This document shows, piece by piece, positions 20,706 to 30,062 of a DNA stretch of 64,000 bases. The DNA lies in assembly GCA_905160935.1 (NCBI GenBank), contig CAJHZI010000548.1, forward strand, positions 1,765,001 through 1,829,000, read 5' to 3'. How positions within the stretch are numbered: position 1 is the first letter of the stretch; each line of letters starts with the position of its first letter. The notes under the pieces were generated by a model. The model did no database searches and was not told where the DNA came from. It worked only from the letters and a program-made list of their open reading frames with translations. Made by a program: the position numbers and the translations under genes. This stretch comes from Enchytraeus crypticus. Taxonomy: Eukaryota > Annelida > Clitellata > Enchytraeida > Enchytraeidae.

Positions 20706-23700
20706 TTATCTAAAAAAATAGATCGATAGATAAATTAATAGATAAATAGATAGATAGATTCATTTATCTAATCTTAGATTACAATACGACTAATCTACGA
20801 TAGATTAATCGTATTGTAATCTCGACCCTAGTCAAACTGGGATTTAATGTGATGATGAAGTTTACGATGATGATGATGATGAATTTAAGTAACAAATAAG
20901 TAATTTAAACAGTTAAAATTAATTAGCTCGATAGCTGAATAACTTAATTAAAGCAGAGACCATACTCAGTCAGCTGGTCGATGAAAGCATGCACATACTC
21001 AACTAACCATTACCATGTAATGTTCCACATGCCTAATATTTGATGTCTACATTAAGTTCTTTGTATAAACTACATTAAACTGATTAGTTACAAAAATCCA
21101 TTCACTAAAGATTTAAGTAAGTTTCCATTGTCTACAAACGACATCGGAATCAGAAGTGATAAACAGGTGATAGAATAAATTAAATGATATTAAATTAAAT
21201 TAGACGATATAAAAATCAAAATAACATTAAACACAAAAACAAAAAAGCATATGAGATAAAATGAATATGACAAAACCTTAATGATCTTTTCCACTCCGGA
21301 CGATATGATGAGAGAGTTGTCAGGATTGTAGCGGACTTGATTTACAATGGACCTGTGTCCGCTCAATATCACATGGGCTTCCTTAACGCTCTGATCTGTA
21401 CGTAAAATACACTAGTCATGTTATCTTACTATTCCACAGCAAGAACAATACGACAGTTGCAGCCGAGTGAACTAAAGATTCAACGATTGTTCTGATTATT
21501 GTGATTATTATTCGTCAGAAGCAAGGAGTGTGAGTTAAATAAGTTGAGTTAATTAAGCTGAGTTAAATAAGCTGAGTTAATTAAGTTGAGTTAATTAAGT
21601 TGAGTTAATTAAGCTGAGTTAATTAAGCTGAGTTAATTAAGAGAAGTTAATTAAGTTGAGTTAATTAAGTTGAGTTAATTAAGCTGAGTTAAGTTAAGTT
21701 AAATAAGCTGAGTTAATTAAGCTGAGTTAATTAAGAGGAGTTAATTAAGTTGAGTTAATTAAGTTGAGTTAAATAAGTTGAGTTAAATAAGCTGAGTTAA
21801 ATAAGCTGAGTTAATTAAGAGGAGTTGTTAATTAAGGATGTGGGGCAGAAGTCTAATGTTTAAGGTTTTGAGCTTTGATGAACAAAGTTTGTAGATTTAA
21901 GGTGCAGACTCTAGTCCAAGGGCAATAAATACTAAATCAAGCTTCACAGAAATGAACGTCAGAAACGTTATCTATGCAACATAACTTGGTGTGATATGGT
22001 GGTAAAATGTCTGCATAGATTTCTGTGTAGTATGTGAGTATATATGTATATAATGGTTTATGTGTAGTATTAAAGATAATTAGTTACAGGTCACTATTTT
22101 AATAGAGGACAAGCCTTTGTACTATAATAATTATAGTAATTACACTTACAGACAGACAAGTAATAGTACTATAATAATTATAGTAATTACACTTACAGAC
22201 AGACAAGTAATAGTACTATAATAATTATAGTAATTACACTTACAGACAGACAAGTAATAGTACTATAATAATTATAGTAATTACACTTACAGACAGACAA
22301 GTAATAGTACTATAATAATTATAGTAATTACACTTACAGACAGACAAGTAATAGTACTATAATAATTATAGTAATTACACTTACAGACAGACAAGTAATA
22401 GTACTTAATACAAGACAGACAAGTAATTAATTATTAATAATTGTACTTACAGACAGACAAGTCTTCTGGCACCTTCCACATGTACAACTTGAAGTCATCG
22501 GACCCAGACAACACGTACTATAAAAAAAAAATCAATATACACAAACAATTATAATCAACAGTCAATTACAACGGCATGAAAATATACTTTTTGATTATTT
22601 GATATATAGTCCTGGAGAGAGTTGGTACAGATAGACAGTTGATAAATGTATTAAGAAATAGGAAGAAGAGATGGATAGGACACATTCTAAGGGGGGAAGG
22701 TCTGTTAAAAGAAGTCATAGAAGGTAGAATGAAAGGAAAAAGAGGCAGGGGCAGGCCGAGATTAGGCATGTTAGATGATTTAAAGACCCACTCATATGTG
22801 GAAATGAAGAGGAAGGCAGAAGACAGAGAAGAGTGGAGGCGTTAGGTACCATGGACCTGCCAGTAGGCAGTGCACTAAGAGAGAAAGTTACATTGAATTT
22901 GCATCACCGCCACAAAGTCGGCGGATGGTCGATTGGATAATCCGCTAGCCTGAGAAGCTTAATTGATAAGGAAGAGGACATCGGTTTGAATCTCAGCTGG
23001 ACTGTCTCTGAGCATATATCTTTGTACAAGGAAACGTAGTTAAACTTCATGAAACTCAGCTTCATATTCTATATCTAAATTAAGCATATCCTTCATCACC
23101 ACCATCTTCCCTTAAATCCCAGTTTAACCAGGGTCGGTATATGAATAGACTTTCTCCAGTCCTCCCTGTCCCACCCCACACTATATCATCAGTCAATCCC
23201 ATAAAAATTAATCATATCCAATCTAAATTAATCATAGTAATATTTTGATTACACGGTGACGTGCCTGACATTGCCTGACGTCCCTGACATTGCCTTAAGG
23301 CGAAGAACCGGACGTTAAATTCTTATTGATTGATTGATTTGCAGACCTGATCTTTGGTTCCAGCAAACGAGCAGCTCTTCATCGTGCAGGAGTTGTGATA
23401 GCCGCTGGAGTCAAACTGACACAACGCTGCCGGTGAGTGGAGCGAGTAAAGAACTGGAGGCAGTTTTCTTCTTAGAGCCAGCAGCTGATCACCTCGATAG
23501 TTGAACCTCACGCTCATGCAGCTCTGTGAGAGCAAACCTCCTCCGTAGCGCATCAAACATCTGAAACAGCAGAGGTTCCGCAGTAGTACAGCTACTGGTG
23601 AAATTGTGTCATAACAAGAAGGTGACAAGATAACATTTCTACAACACCAAGAAGAGAACAACATTTCTACAACAACAGGAAGATAACAACATTTCTGCAA

Positions 23701-26700
23701 CAACAGGACGATAACAACATTTCTACAACACAAGACGATAACAACATTTCTACAACATCAAGAAGGTGACAAATTTTCTGCACCAACAGGAAGATGATAA
23801 CATTTCTACAACATCAAGAAGGTGACAAATTTTCTGCAACAACAGGAAGATAACAACATTTCCACAACACCAAGAAGATAACAACATTTCTACAACACCA
23901 AGAAGGTGACAACATTTCTACAACACAGGAAGATAACAACATCTCCAAAAAACAAGAAGATAACAACATTCGGTACAAGCAGCGACGATACGTACGATCT
24001 AGGCTGTCGGATGTCCCATAGAGCGATTCCCTCAGAAGCATTGGCCGTGGCCAGCAGCCTCGGATCAACAGGGTTATACTCCACGGCGTGCATGGCAGAC
24101 ATGTAGTTAGCTAGTACAAACGGTTCTGTGCATATAAAGATAAAAAAGCTAAAGCTAAGGTTAACGTCAGTTTCCTCACTCGAAAGCGATGTCAGTGACG
24201 GGCGAGCGTAGGATTTGAACCCCGCACATACTGATCCGCGGTCGAGTATCTTACCGACGTCGCCATTGACTGCAGCCAGTGGCGACGACAATCCAGAAAA
24301 TGTACATAAAAACTGAGAACACATCAATTACACTGTCAATTCTAGAGAAAAAAATGCTTGAAGTAAGTAAATCAATCCTTGATGTCACAAGACAATGATA
24401 GCATGGATATATGCATTATATATATGCATGCGGCTGGAGCCAGTGGCGAAGTTGGTAAGACACTCAACCCGGATCAGTATGTGAGGGTTCAAATCCTACG
24501 CTCGCCCGTCACTGACATTGCTTTCGAGTGAGGAAACTGACGTTAACCTTAGCTTTGGCTTTTGTCTTTATTACAAGCTGGTCCATCGCATATCTCAAAT
24601 ATGATATTGAATAAATCAAATAAAGAAAAATGGCTACAGAAAAAGTTAGCAGTCAGTTCATATCTAGATGGCTATATCAACCTAATTGTCATGTAGTAAA
24701 GAAAACATTTATCATTTACCTTGAAAAAAGGTTAGAGGAAGACTGAAACTTGGGATGCTGGGTATGATAACTAATTCGTATGTTATCATGAAGAGAAAGT
24801 CAGAGGACAAAAATATGTGGAGTTATATGAAATAGACCTGCCAATAGGCAGTTCACTAAGAGAGAAAGAACGCTTACCGTCACTAGGTGGCAGGCGTATG
24901 TCCCACACGAGTACTCTTCCATCATCGCAAGCACTAGCAAACACACTGTTGTTGTTAGGATCCACCGCAACGCCATATATAGCATCCTTGTGCAGAAATA
25001 CATCCAATGTTCTTCTCCTGCATCAATCAATCAATCAATCAATCTATCAATAGCAACCTTGTGCAGAAATACATCCAGGGTTCTTCTTCTGCATCAATCA
25101 ATCAATCAATCAATCAATAGCAACCTTGTGCAGAAATACATCCAGGGTTCTTCTTCTGCATCAATCAATCAATCAATCAATAGCAACCTTGTGCAGAAAT
25201 ACATCAAGAGTTCTTCTTCAGCATCAATCAATCAATAGCAACCTTGTGCAGAAATACATCAATAGTTCTTCTTCTGCATCAATCAATCAGTCAATCAATA
25301 TTAAACAGGCAATCAGACACTCAATCAGTCAAACATTTCATTAGTTAAAAATCAGTAAATAAATTAATCAATTGATCAGTCAGTCAATTGATATCTCAAT
25401 CAAGGAAATAATCATTCAATTGCCAAATCAATGATTGTAATCATTAAAATCATAGATAAAAAATCAGACTAGTATAAATATAGCACATATCATTAATTTA
25501 CCAACGTACTAATTGTATTCTTGCTTAATTAATTATATTATACAAACTATTCAAACAAATAATTTAAGATCCACTTAATCATAATAAAGATTATAGGGAC
25601 AGTGGATATATGATATAGCACAGTTCACAAAGAAAGGTTAATTATACATCTAAACAGGCAGCCTTGCAGTAGTTTGTGATTTCTTTGAAAGCATACATGG
25701 CTTCAGATAGGTTTAACACTCCAGAAAATTCAAGATAAAACAACGAAATAGCAATAAGGTCATCCATTGTCATGTATAATTCTGTATAATTATAGCATGA
25801 GATTCAAACCACTTACGTCTCTATGTCATGAACCACTACTTGTTCGTCATTACCTAAAACACAATGCATTCATTTAAATGACACATATATAATTGGAAAA
25901 TATAACTAACTAGTCCATAACCATAAACGGGCAATGCAAATGATCTCTATCTCTCTTCCTTTAATATATATATCTACACAAAGCGAGTAATGCAATAAAC
26001 GGCAATGCAGTTAAGAACAAAGTTAAAGCTAAACAAATATGATAATAGAAAAAGAGAATTTATCGATCAAGAGAATTGAATTGCAACATGACAAAACATT
26101 ATGAAATAAATGAAAAATAGGGAGCTATAACGTTCCTGATGAAAAGCTACATTTGGTTTAGCAGACAGATTTGGTGTGTCCTCTCTTGAGCCACTACATT
26201 CCTCGTGAAAACGTTCATGATGTGCTTTTTCTTATGAGTGATGATGTCACTAGTGTGACAATTAGCGGGAAAGATAGAGAGATAGAGAGAAAAAGAGAAC
26301 TGCAAGCCAGCGTTTCTATCTACATATTAGGATTAAGAATTAAATTTTATCCTATACTTTCTAAGATACTTTATACTGATCAGCAGTAACTAAAAAGCTC
26401 TACGAGAATACAAAGCCGGTAAGGTAATTCTTATTCGGTCAAACTTTCATTGAAAATAATTATAACTCATAAATATAAATTCAAAGAAACAGACTGAACC
26501 TCCTGAGTATATTTTTTCATTCTCGTTATCAAAGGCAAGGCAGAAGATGTTGCTGTTGTGCTCTCCAATCATTTCAATAGGTTTACCTACGCCATCTAGA
26601 GCCATCTCTGTATTCCAAACTAACACTCTCTTGTCATCACCACCTGTATAGCATTGTAAAACTACTTGTTTAAACATTATTTATATTACATTTTTATTTC

Positions 26701-27381
26701 ATAATTTATTAGGTTACATGATATCAAAGAAGACGAAAACTGTAGTTCTATTAGACACAATTAAATAATATCATTCTAACCTTCACAAGAAATGTAGATT
26801 TAGAGAACAAATTTCCATATTTTCAAAAAGTGTCTTCATATTATATAAGATATTCATAATCTTTTAAAATAAATTAAATAGCCATAATTATAATATGTTC
26901 GTACCGAATATAGCATAATATAACAACAATTAGAGCGCTACTGCCATCCATGACTTCATCGAGCACTATTGAGACAAATCCAAGCGAGTAAAAAAAAGGG
27001 AATGTCCAAAACGGTGCAAGTCGAAAATCAGAAAACCAGTCCTAAGAAAAAGAAATTAGAGAGGTGGTTTATGTGCCTAATTGTCTAATTAAAAAATTAG
27101 TTACCTGTAATGCCTTTAAAATACTTTGAGAATGCCTTAATCGACTTACCCGACGCAATCCACCGTCCTCCTGAATTAGAAAATTCGATTGCATTGACGC
27201 ACCCGAAATGTCCGACCAGATCCCTCTTAAACTGGATTCGCTCCGGATAGCTCATCAAGGAATCCGCAAACTGGTCAGTCAACTGAGACGAAATTGACGG
27301 TGACATGTACCCCCGACAGTATAGAAAATCGAGGGTTCTCTTTGGGCCAAATTGGCCTTTTCTGAAGCTTCGGGATTTCAT
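18795..27381 (-). CDS. DCAF5: DDB1- and CUL4-associated factor 5 (DCAF5/WDR22)
   Basis: Nine coding exons, in transcript order 27381-27150, 26643-26500, 25853-25817, 25017-24878, 24125-23996, 23560-23347, 22517-22451, 21395-21277, 20573-18795. They sum to 2,862 nt, 953 aa (human about 942), and every phase closes. The N-terminal half is a WD40 propeller: [111 protein letters not shown]. Residues about 405-430 carry the family block SHDYSQ...[16 protein letters not shown]. The C-terminal 500 residues are Ser/Asp/Glu-rich and probably disordered. In the family it is a substrate receptor of the CRL4 ubiquitin ligase, binding DDB1 through the propeller. Introns 3, 6 and 7 are invaded by repeats that copy or touch splice sites. 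Confidence 0.95.
20584..20760. repeat. GGAT/GATA microsatellite in DCAF5 intron 8
   Basis: A GGAT run passes into a GATA run, starting about 10 nt beyond the last-exon acceptor. Confidence 0.9.
20814..20885 (+). mobile_element. SINE-like family S7
   Basis: TCTCGACCCTAGTCAAACTG, GGGATTTAATG and a GATGATGATG tail. It lies in DCAF5 intron 8. Confidence 0.65.
21535..21840. repeat. Minisatellite of TTAATTAAGCTGAG units, DCAF5 intron 7
   Basis: More than twenty imperfect 12-14 bp units (GTTAATTAAGCTGA, GTTAAATAAGCTGA) lie in tandem. Confidence 0.85.
22144..22425. repeat. 47-bp minisatellite copying the DCAF5 exon 7 splice donor
   Basis: Six 47-bp units start at about 22144, 22191, 22238, 22285, 22332 and 22379. 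Each contains ACTTACAGACAGACAAG. In DCAF5 sense this is CTTGTCTGTCTGTAAGT, the exact end of exon 7 plus its donor (real site at 22451/22450). The rest of the unit is intronic AT-rich sequence. Confidence 0.9.
22610..22890 (+). mobile_element. LINE family A 3' end
   Basis: The plus strand encodes the C-terminal tail of a non-LTR retrotransposon reverse transcriptase: [38 protein letters not shown] and [13 protein letters not shown]. After the stop comes the 3' tail ACCATGGACCTGCCAGTAGG CAGTGCACTAAGAGAGAAAG. The copy is 5'-truncated and lies antisense in DCAF5 intron 6. Clade is uncertain; the words resemble RTE- or jockey-type endonuclease/RT proteins. Confidence 0.85.
22928..23065 (+). mobile_element. 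tRNA-like SINE family S6
   Basis: TTGGATAATCCGCTAGCCTG, then GGTTTGAATCTCAGCTGGAC (B-box-like), TGTCTCTGAGC and ACAAGGAAACGTAGTTAAAC. It lies in DCAF5 intron 6. Confidence 0.6.
23094..23196 (-). mobile_element. SINE-like family S7
   Basis: CACCATCTTCCCTTAAATCC, CAGTTTAACCAGGGTCGG and GACTTTCTCCAGTCCTCC. It lies in DCAF5 intron 6. Confidence 0.7.
23258..23340 (+). mobile_element. SINE-like family S3, touching the DCAF5 exon 6 donor
   Basis: GACGTCCCTGACATTGCCTT, GGCGAAGAACCGGACGTTAA and TTCTTATTGATTGATTGATT. The tail ends six bases from the exon border at 23347. Confidence 0.75.
23600..23960. repeat. Minisatellite of ACAACATTTCTACAACACC units, DCAF5 intron 5
   Basis: Units of about 30-33 bp of the form GAAGATAACAACATTTCTAC AACACCAA fill the intron between exons 5 and 6. 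Confidence 0.85.
24150..24293 (-). mobile_element. SINE family S1, sense to DCAF5, next to exon 5
   Basis: Reverse of the S1 order: AAAGCTAAGGTTAACGTCAG, TTTCCTCACTCGAAAGCGAT, GTCAGTGACGGGCGAGC, TTTGAACCCCGCACATACTG, GATCCGCGGTCGAG. Its 3' end lies about 24 nt before the exon 5 acceptor (24125). Confidence 0.85.
24432..24572 (+). mobile_element. SINE family S1, inverted relative to the previous copy
   Basis: CGGCTGGAGCCAGTGGCGAA, GGATCAGTATGTGAGGGTTC, GCCCGTCACTGACATTGC and GTGAGGAAACTGACGTTAAC form a full-length copy in DCAF5 intron 4. Confidence 0.85.
24725..24873 (+). mobile_element. LINE family A 3' end, five bases from the DCAF5 exon 4 donor
   Basis: CTGAAACTTGGGATGCTGGG, ATCATGAAGAGAAAGTCAGA, GGAGTTATATGAAATAGACC and GGCAGTTCACTAAGAGAGAA are diverged LINE-A words. 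The GA-rich tail stops about five bases from the end of exon 4 (24878). Confidence 0.75.
25047..25290. repeat. Minisatellite copying the DCAF5 exon 4 acceptor and exon start
   Basis: Four units repeat AACCTTGTGCAGAAATACAT plus TCTTCTGCATCAATCAATCA. In gene sense each is GATTGATGCAG followed by a near copy of the first about 32 nt of exon 4, then AAGGTTGCT. The real exon start is 25017. Confidence 0.9.
26930..27060 (-). mobile_element. SINE-like family S4, DCAF5 intron 1
   Basis: ACAACAATTAGAGCGCTACT, CATCGAGCACTATTGAGACA and CAAAACGGTGCAAGTCGAAA in the S4 reverse order. Confidence 0.75.
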
Positions 27382-27937
27382 TAGTTTGGAATTTATACAG
27401 TTTTATATATTTATAAAACAATAATCGGAACTCTCATGCATGAGATTATTTAATGTTTGTTTATTGTATTTATCACCAGATGTCACTAGAGGACAAACGT
27501 CGAAAATTTAAGTCGAAAACTTTTGAAACTAATTAAGAAATAAAATAATGGTCTCAGACCAATCATTAGTTTTTTTAAATTAGTTTATAAATTAGTCTGC
27601 ATTATATAGTAATCATTCCATGAAAGTTGTATAGCCCATTACTATTTATAAAGCTCGCTCTATGACCGGTGAATAGACTATAATGATCCATTAAGGCAAA
27701 TGACATTCGATTTGCACCGATCCTCGTAAAAGTTTAAATTTAACAAATTAACCTGCTTATGAAGTGCTATAGGTCATTTATTTGTATTGTCCGTTATTGT
27801 CATTTTTAAGTTTGGAAGTTTAAATGCCATAGCAATGACAAATGTTTCCTCTCTTCAGCTATAAATCTATACTGGTTTCACGAGGCCCTTTTTATAATTC
27901 TTTGTCCAATGTGTAATTTTATTTTGTTAGATATAAC

Positions 27938-28080
27938 ATACCATAACAACAATTAGAGTGCTACAGTCATCAATGACAACATCGAGCACTATTGAGACAA
28001 AATCAAGCCGGCGAGCAAAAAGAAGGTCCAAAAGAGGAGCAAATTCCAAAATCCATATAATCAGTCCAAAGTAGATAAAG
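27938..28080 (-). mobile_element. SINE-like family S4
   Basis: ACAACAATTAGAGTGCTACA, CGAGCACTATTGAGACAAAA, AGCAAATTCCAAAATCCA and ATCAGTCCAAAG. Its inverted partner lies at 28506. Confidence 0.75.
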
Positions 28081-28089
28081 ATAGTGAAA

Positions 28090-28352
28090 ACTTTGGTTTG
28101 GACCACGCTATTGTACGGTTGTAAAACATAGACCTTATGGAAGCCAGATACCAGGAAACTGGAGGCATTGGAAATGTGGATTTGGAGAGGATTAGCTGGA
28201 CTCAAAAGGTTACAAATGAGAAAGTTCTGGAGAGAGTTGACAAAGATAGACAGTTGATAAATACATTAATAAATAGGAAGATTTGGATAGGACACATTCT
28301 AAGGTGGAGGTCTATTAAGGTAGGCAGTGCACTGAGAGAGAGAAAGAGAGAG
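28090..28352 (+). mobile_element. LINE family A 3' end
   Basis: The translated words LLYGC, RKLEALEMWIW, SWTQKVTNEKVLERV, RQLINTL and IGHILR are typical of the C-terminal part of endonuclease/RT LINE proteins, here spread over more than one frame. It ends in GGCAGTGCACTGAGAGAGAG. The segment coding the GRGRPR block is missing, unlike in the copy at 22.6 kb. Confidence 0.75.
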
Positions 28353-28505
28353 AGATTTGTTCCCCAAGTAATAGTTTGCACTGAACTCTGATTTGATCCC
28401 GTGTTAGAGTCGACTTATGTGAGAAGTTAAAAATATTTATGAATTTGTTTTGACACATATGTTTAAGCGAATGGAGTAGTTATATATCCTCCTTTTCTTT
28501 AATTT

Positions 28506-28634
28506 CCTTTACTTTGGACTGATTTTCATGATTTTGCGCTGTATTCGGACCTTCTCTTTGCCCACCGGCTTGATTTTGACTCAATAGTGCTCGATGTTGT
28601 TCATTGATGACTCCAATTGTCATTATTATTATTA
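28506..28634 (+). mobile_element. SINE-like family S4
   Basis: TTTGGACTGATTTTCATGAT, CCACCGGCTTGATTTTGACT, GTGCTCGATGTTGTTCATTG, ending in ATTATTATTATT. Confidence 0.75.
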
Positions 28635-28861
28635 AATGAGAAAATAACATTTAATACATCTTTTTGCTTTAACTCATTAATTTACGTTTTTATTTCTGAT
28701 TATAATTACTAATCCTTTCAATTCTTTAGTATTTCATGAATTTATTAAAAGGAATGACAAATATAAAAACAGTATCCGTTGAACAACCTAACAGCATTAT
28801 AATCTGTGTCTCATGATCGATATAATATTTTGCAGTCTTTTTGCTATTACAAAAAATAAAC

Positions 28862-29015
28862 ACGCATTATAGTGAAATGATCAACATATTAATATCTATC
28901 ACTTTTGATACATGTTTAAATCGTTACGCAATTTAGACCACTTTCCGTACAACCAGTCCAGTAAATGTCCGAGATTTTAATCTCAGATCAAGGCGGCTGG
29001 GATTCGAACCCACGA
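28862..29015 (-). mobile_element. tRNA-derived SINE family S5
   Basis: ATTATAGTGAAATGATCAAC, then GGCTGGGATTCGAACCCACG (reverse of the B box). It is collinear with the copy at 8915 in the opposite orientation. Confidence 0.75.
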
Positions 29016-30062
29016 GAGTTCAATTCAACTGAATAAAATGGCTTATTACTGAATGTTAAAACTATATCTAAAACATTAACATGACCGTTAAATAGTCAAT
29101 AACATGATAAAATACATATATAACCTCCTCACTGACATACTGATAAATACTGGGGTACCGTATTAGGTAAGCTAATGACTAAGAGAATGAGCAAATTGTT
29201 TTGTCACATGAAGATCATTCACATTAGCTCCTTTATTCATAACAACACTGACTTTCCGGGCATTTAACAATTATACTTGCAAATATGATTTGCAACAACT
29301 GTAATAGCTGTAAATAATAATAACTGTAATTACTACTTATAAGTAACTTCATAATGACTAATTTAGTTAAGCATATATGGTTCATATTTCAGCCTTAATT
29401 TACGCCGATAAATATAATTATTGGCGTAAATAATCTAAATCTAAGCGTAAATAATTATATAATCGTATATGAACGGTTGCACATGATTATAGACTGCGAT
29501 TAAGCGCCCGGTATCTCACATATTGTAAAGTATCCATAATTTATTGTAATGAAGTATGCTGGCACGAGATCTCAAATACTTTTATGGCAGGAAATATTGT
29601 TTGAATACAAAAGTTAACATGGTCTAAGTACCCGATAACGACGACCAGTTACAGCACAGGGGCTACGGAAACTGTCGTAAAGCAGCAATATGAAAGTAAA
29701 TTCAACTGGATTGGTTGAATTTCCTTCTAGTCATAAGTATATTAGATTGAAATGAACAAATTCACAACACATAATGATCACAGTGGAGTATATTGAACGT
29801 TATATACACTTGCATCCGCTGGCATACACATGTTATAAGCCATCCATGATAATCTTGAGCACACATACATCCAAGTATTCCTCCTACAACTGGCTTCATC
29901 TGGATTTTGACAACTCAATGCATCTCAACGGCATCAACGATAAACATGCATATATTTTATATAACAGTCTATATACATAATATACATGCATTCGTACACA
30001 TTCGAGGCACAATTCAGTCACATAATATAGATATACGACAGAGAAATCAGATACACAGACTA

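Larger units (their letters stand above)
27382..30062. other. Intergenic between DCAF5 5' end and WDR43 3' end
   Basis: Both genes are on the minus strand, so the DCAF5 promoter should lie just above 27381. I see no TATA box or other clear promoter motif. The rest holds two S4 copies, a LINE-A 3' end and an S5 copy. About 29040-30062 is AT-rich sequence with nothing I can name. Confidence 0.55.

Noticed and set aside
22144-22425. Regular 47-bp repeats that could suggest a CRISPR array
   Set aside because: Units are continuous without variable spacers, and the host is an animal; they are a minisatellite derived from a splice donor.
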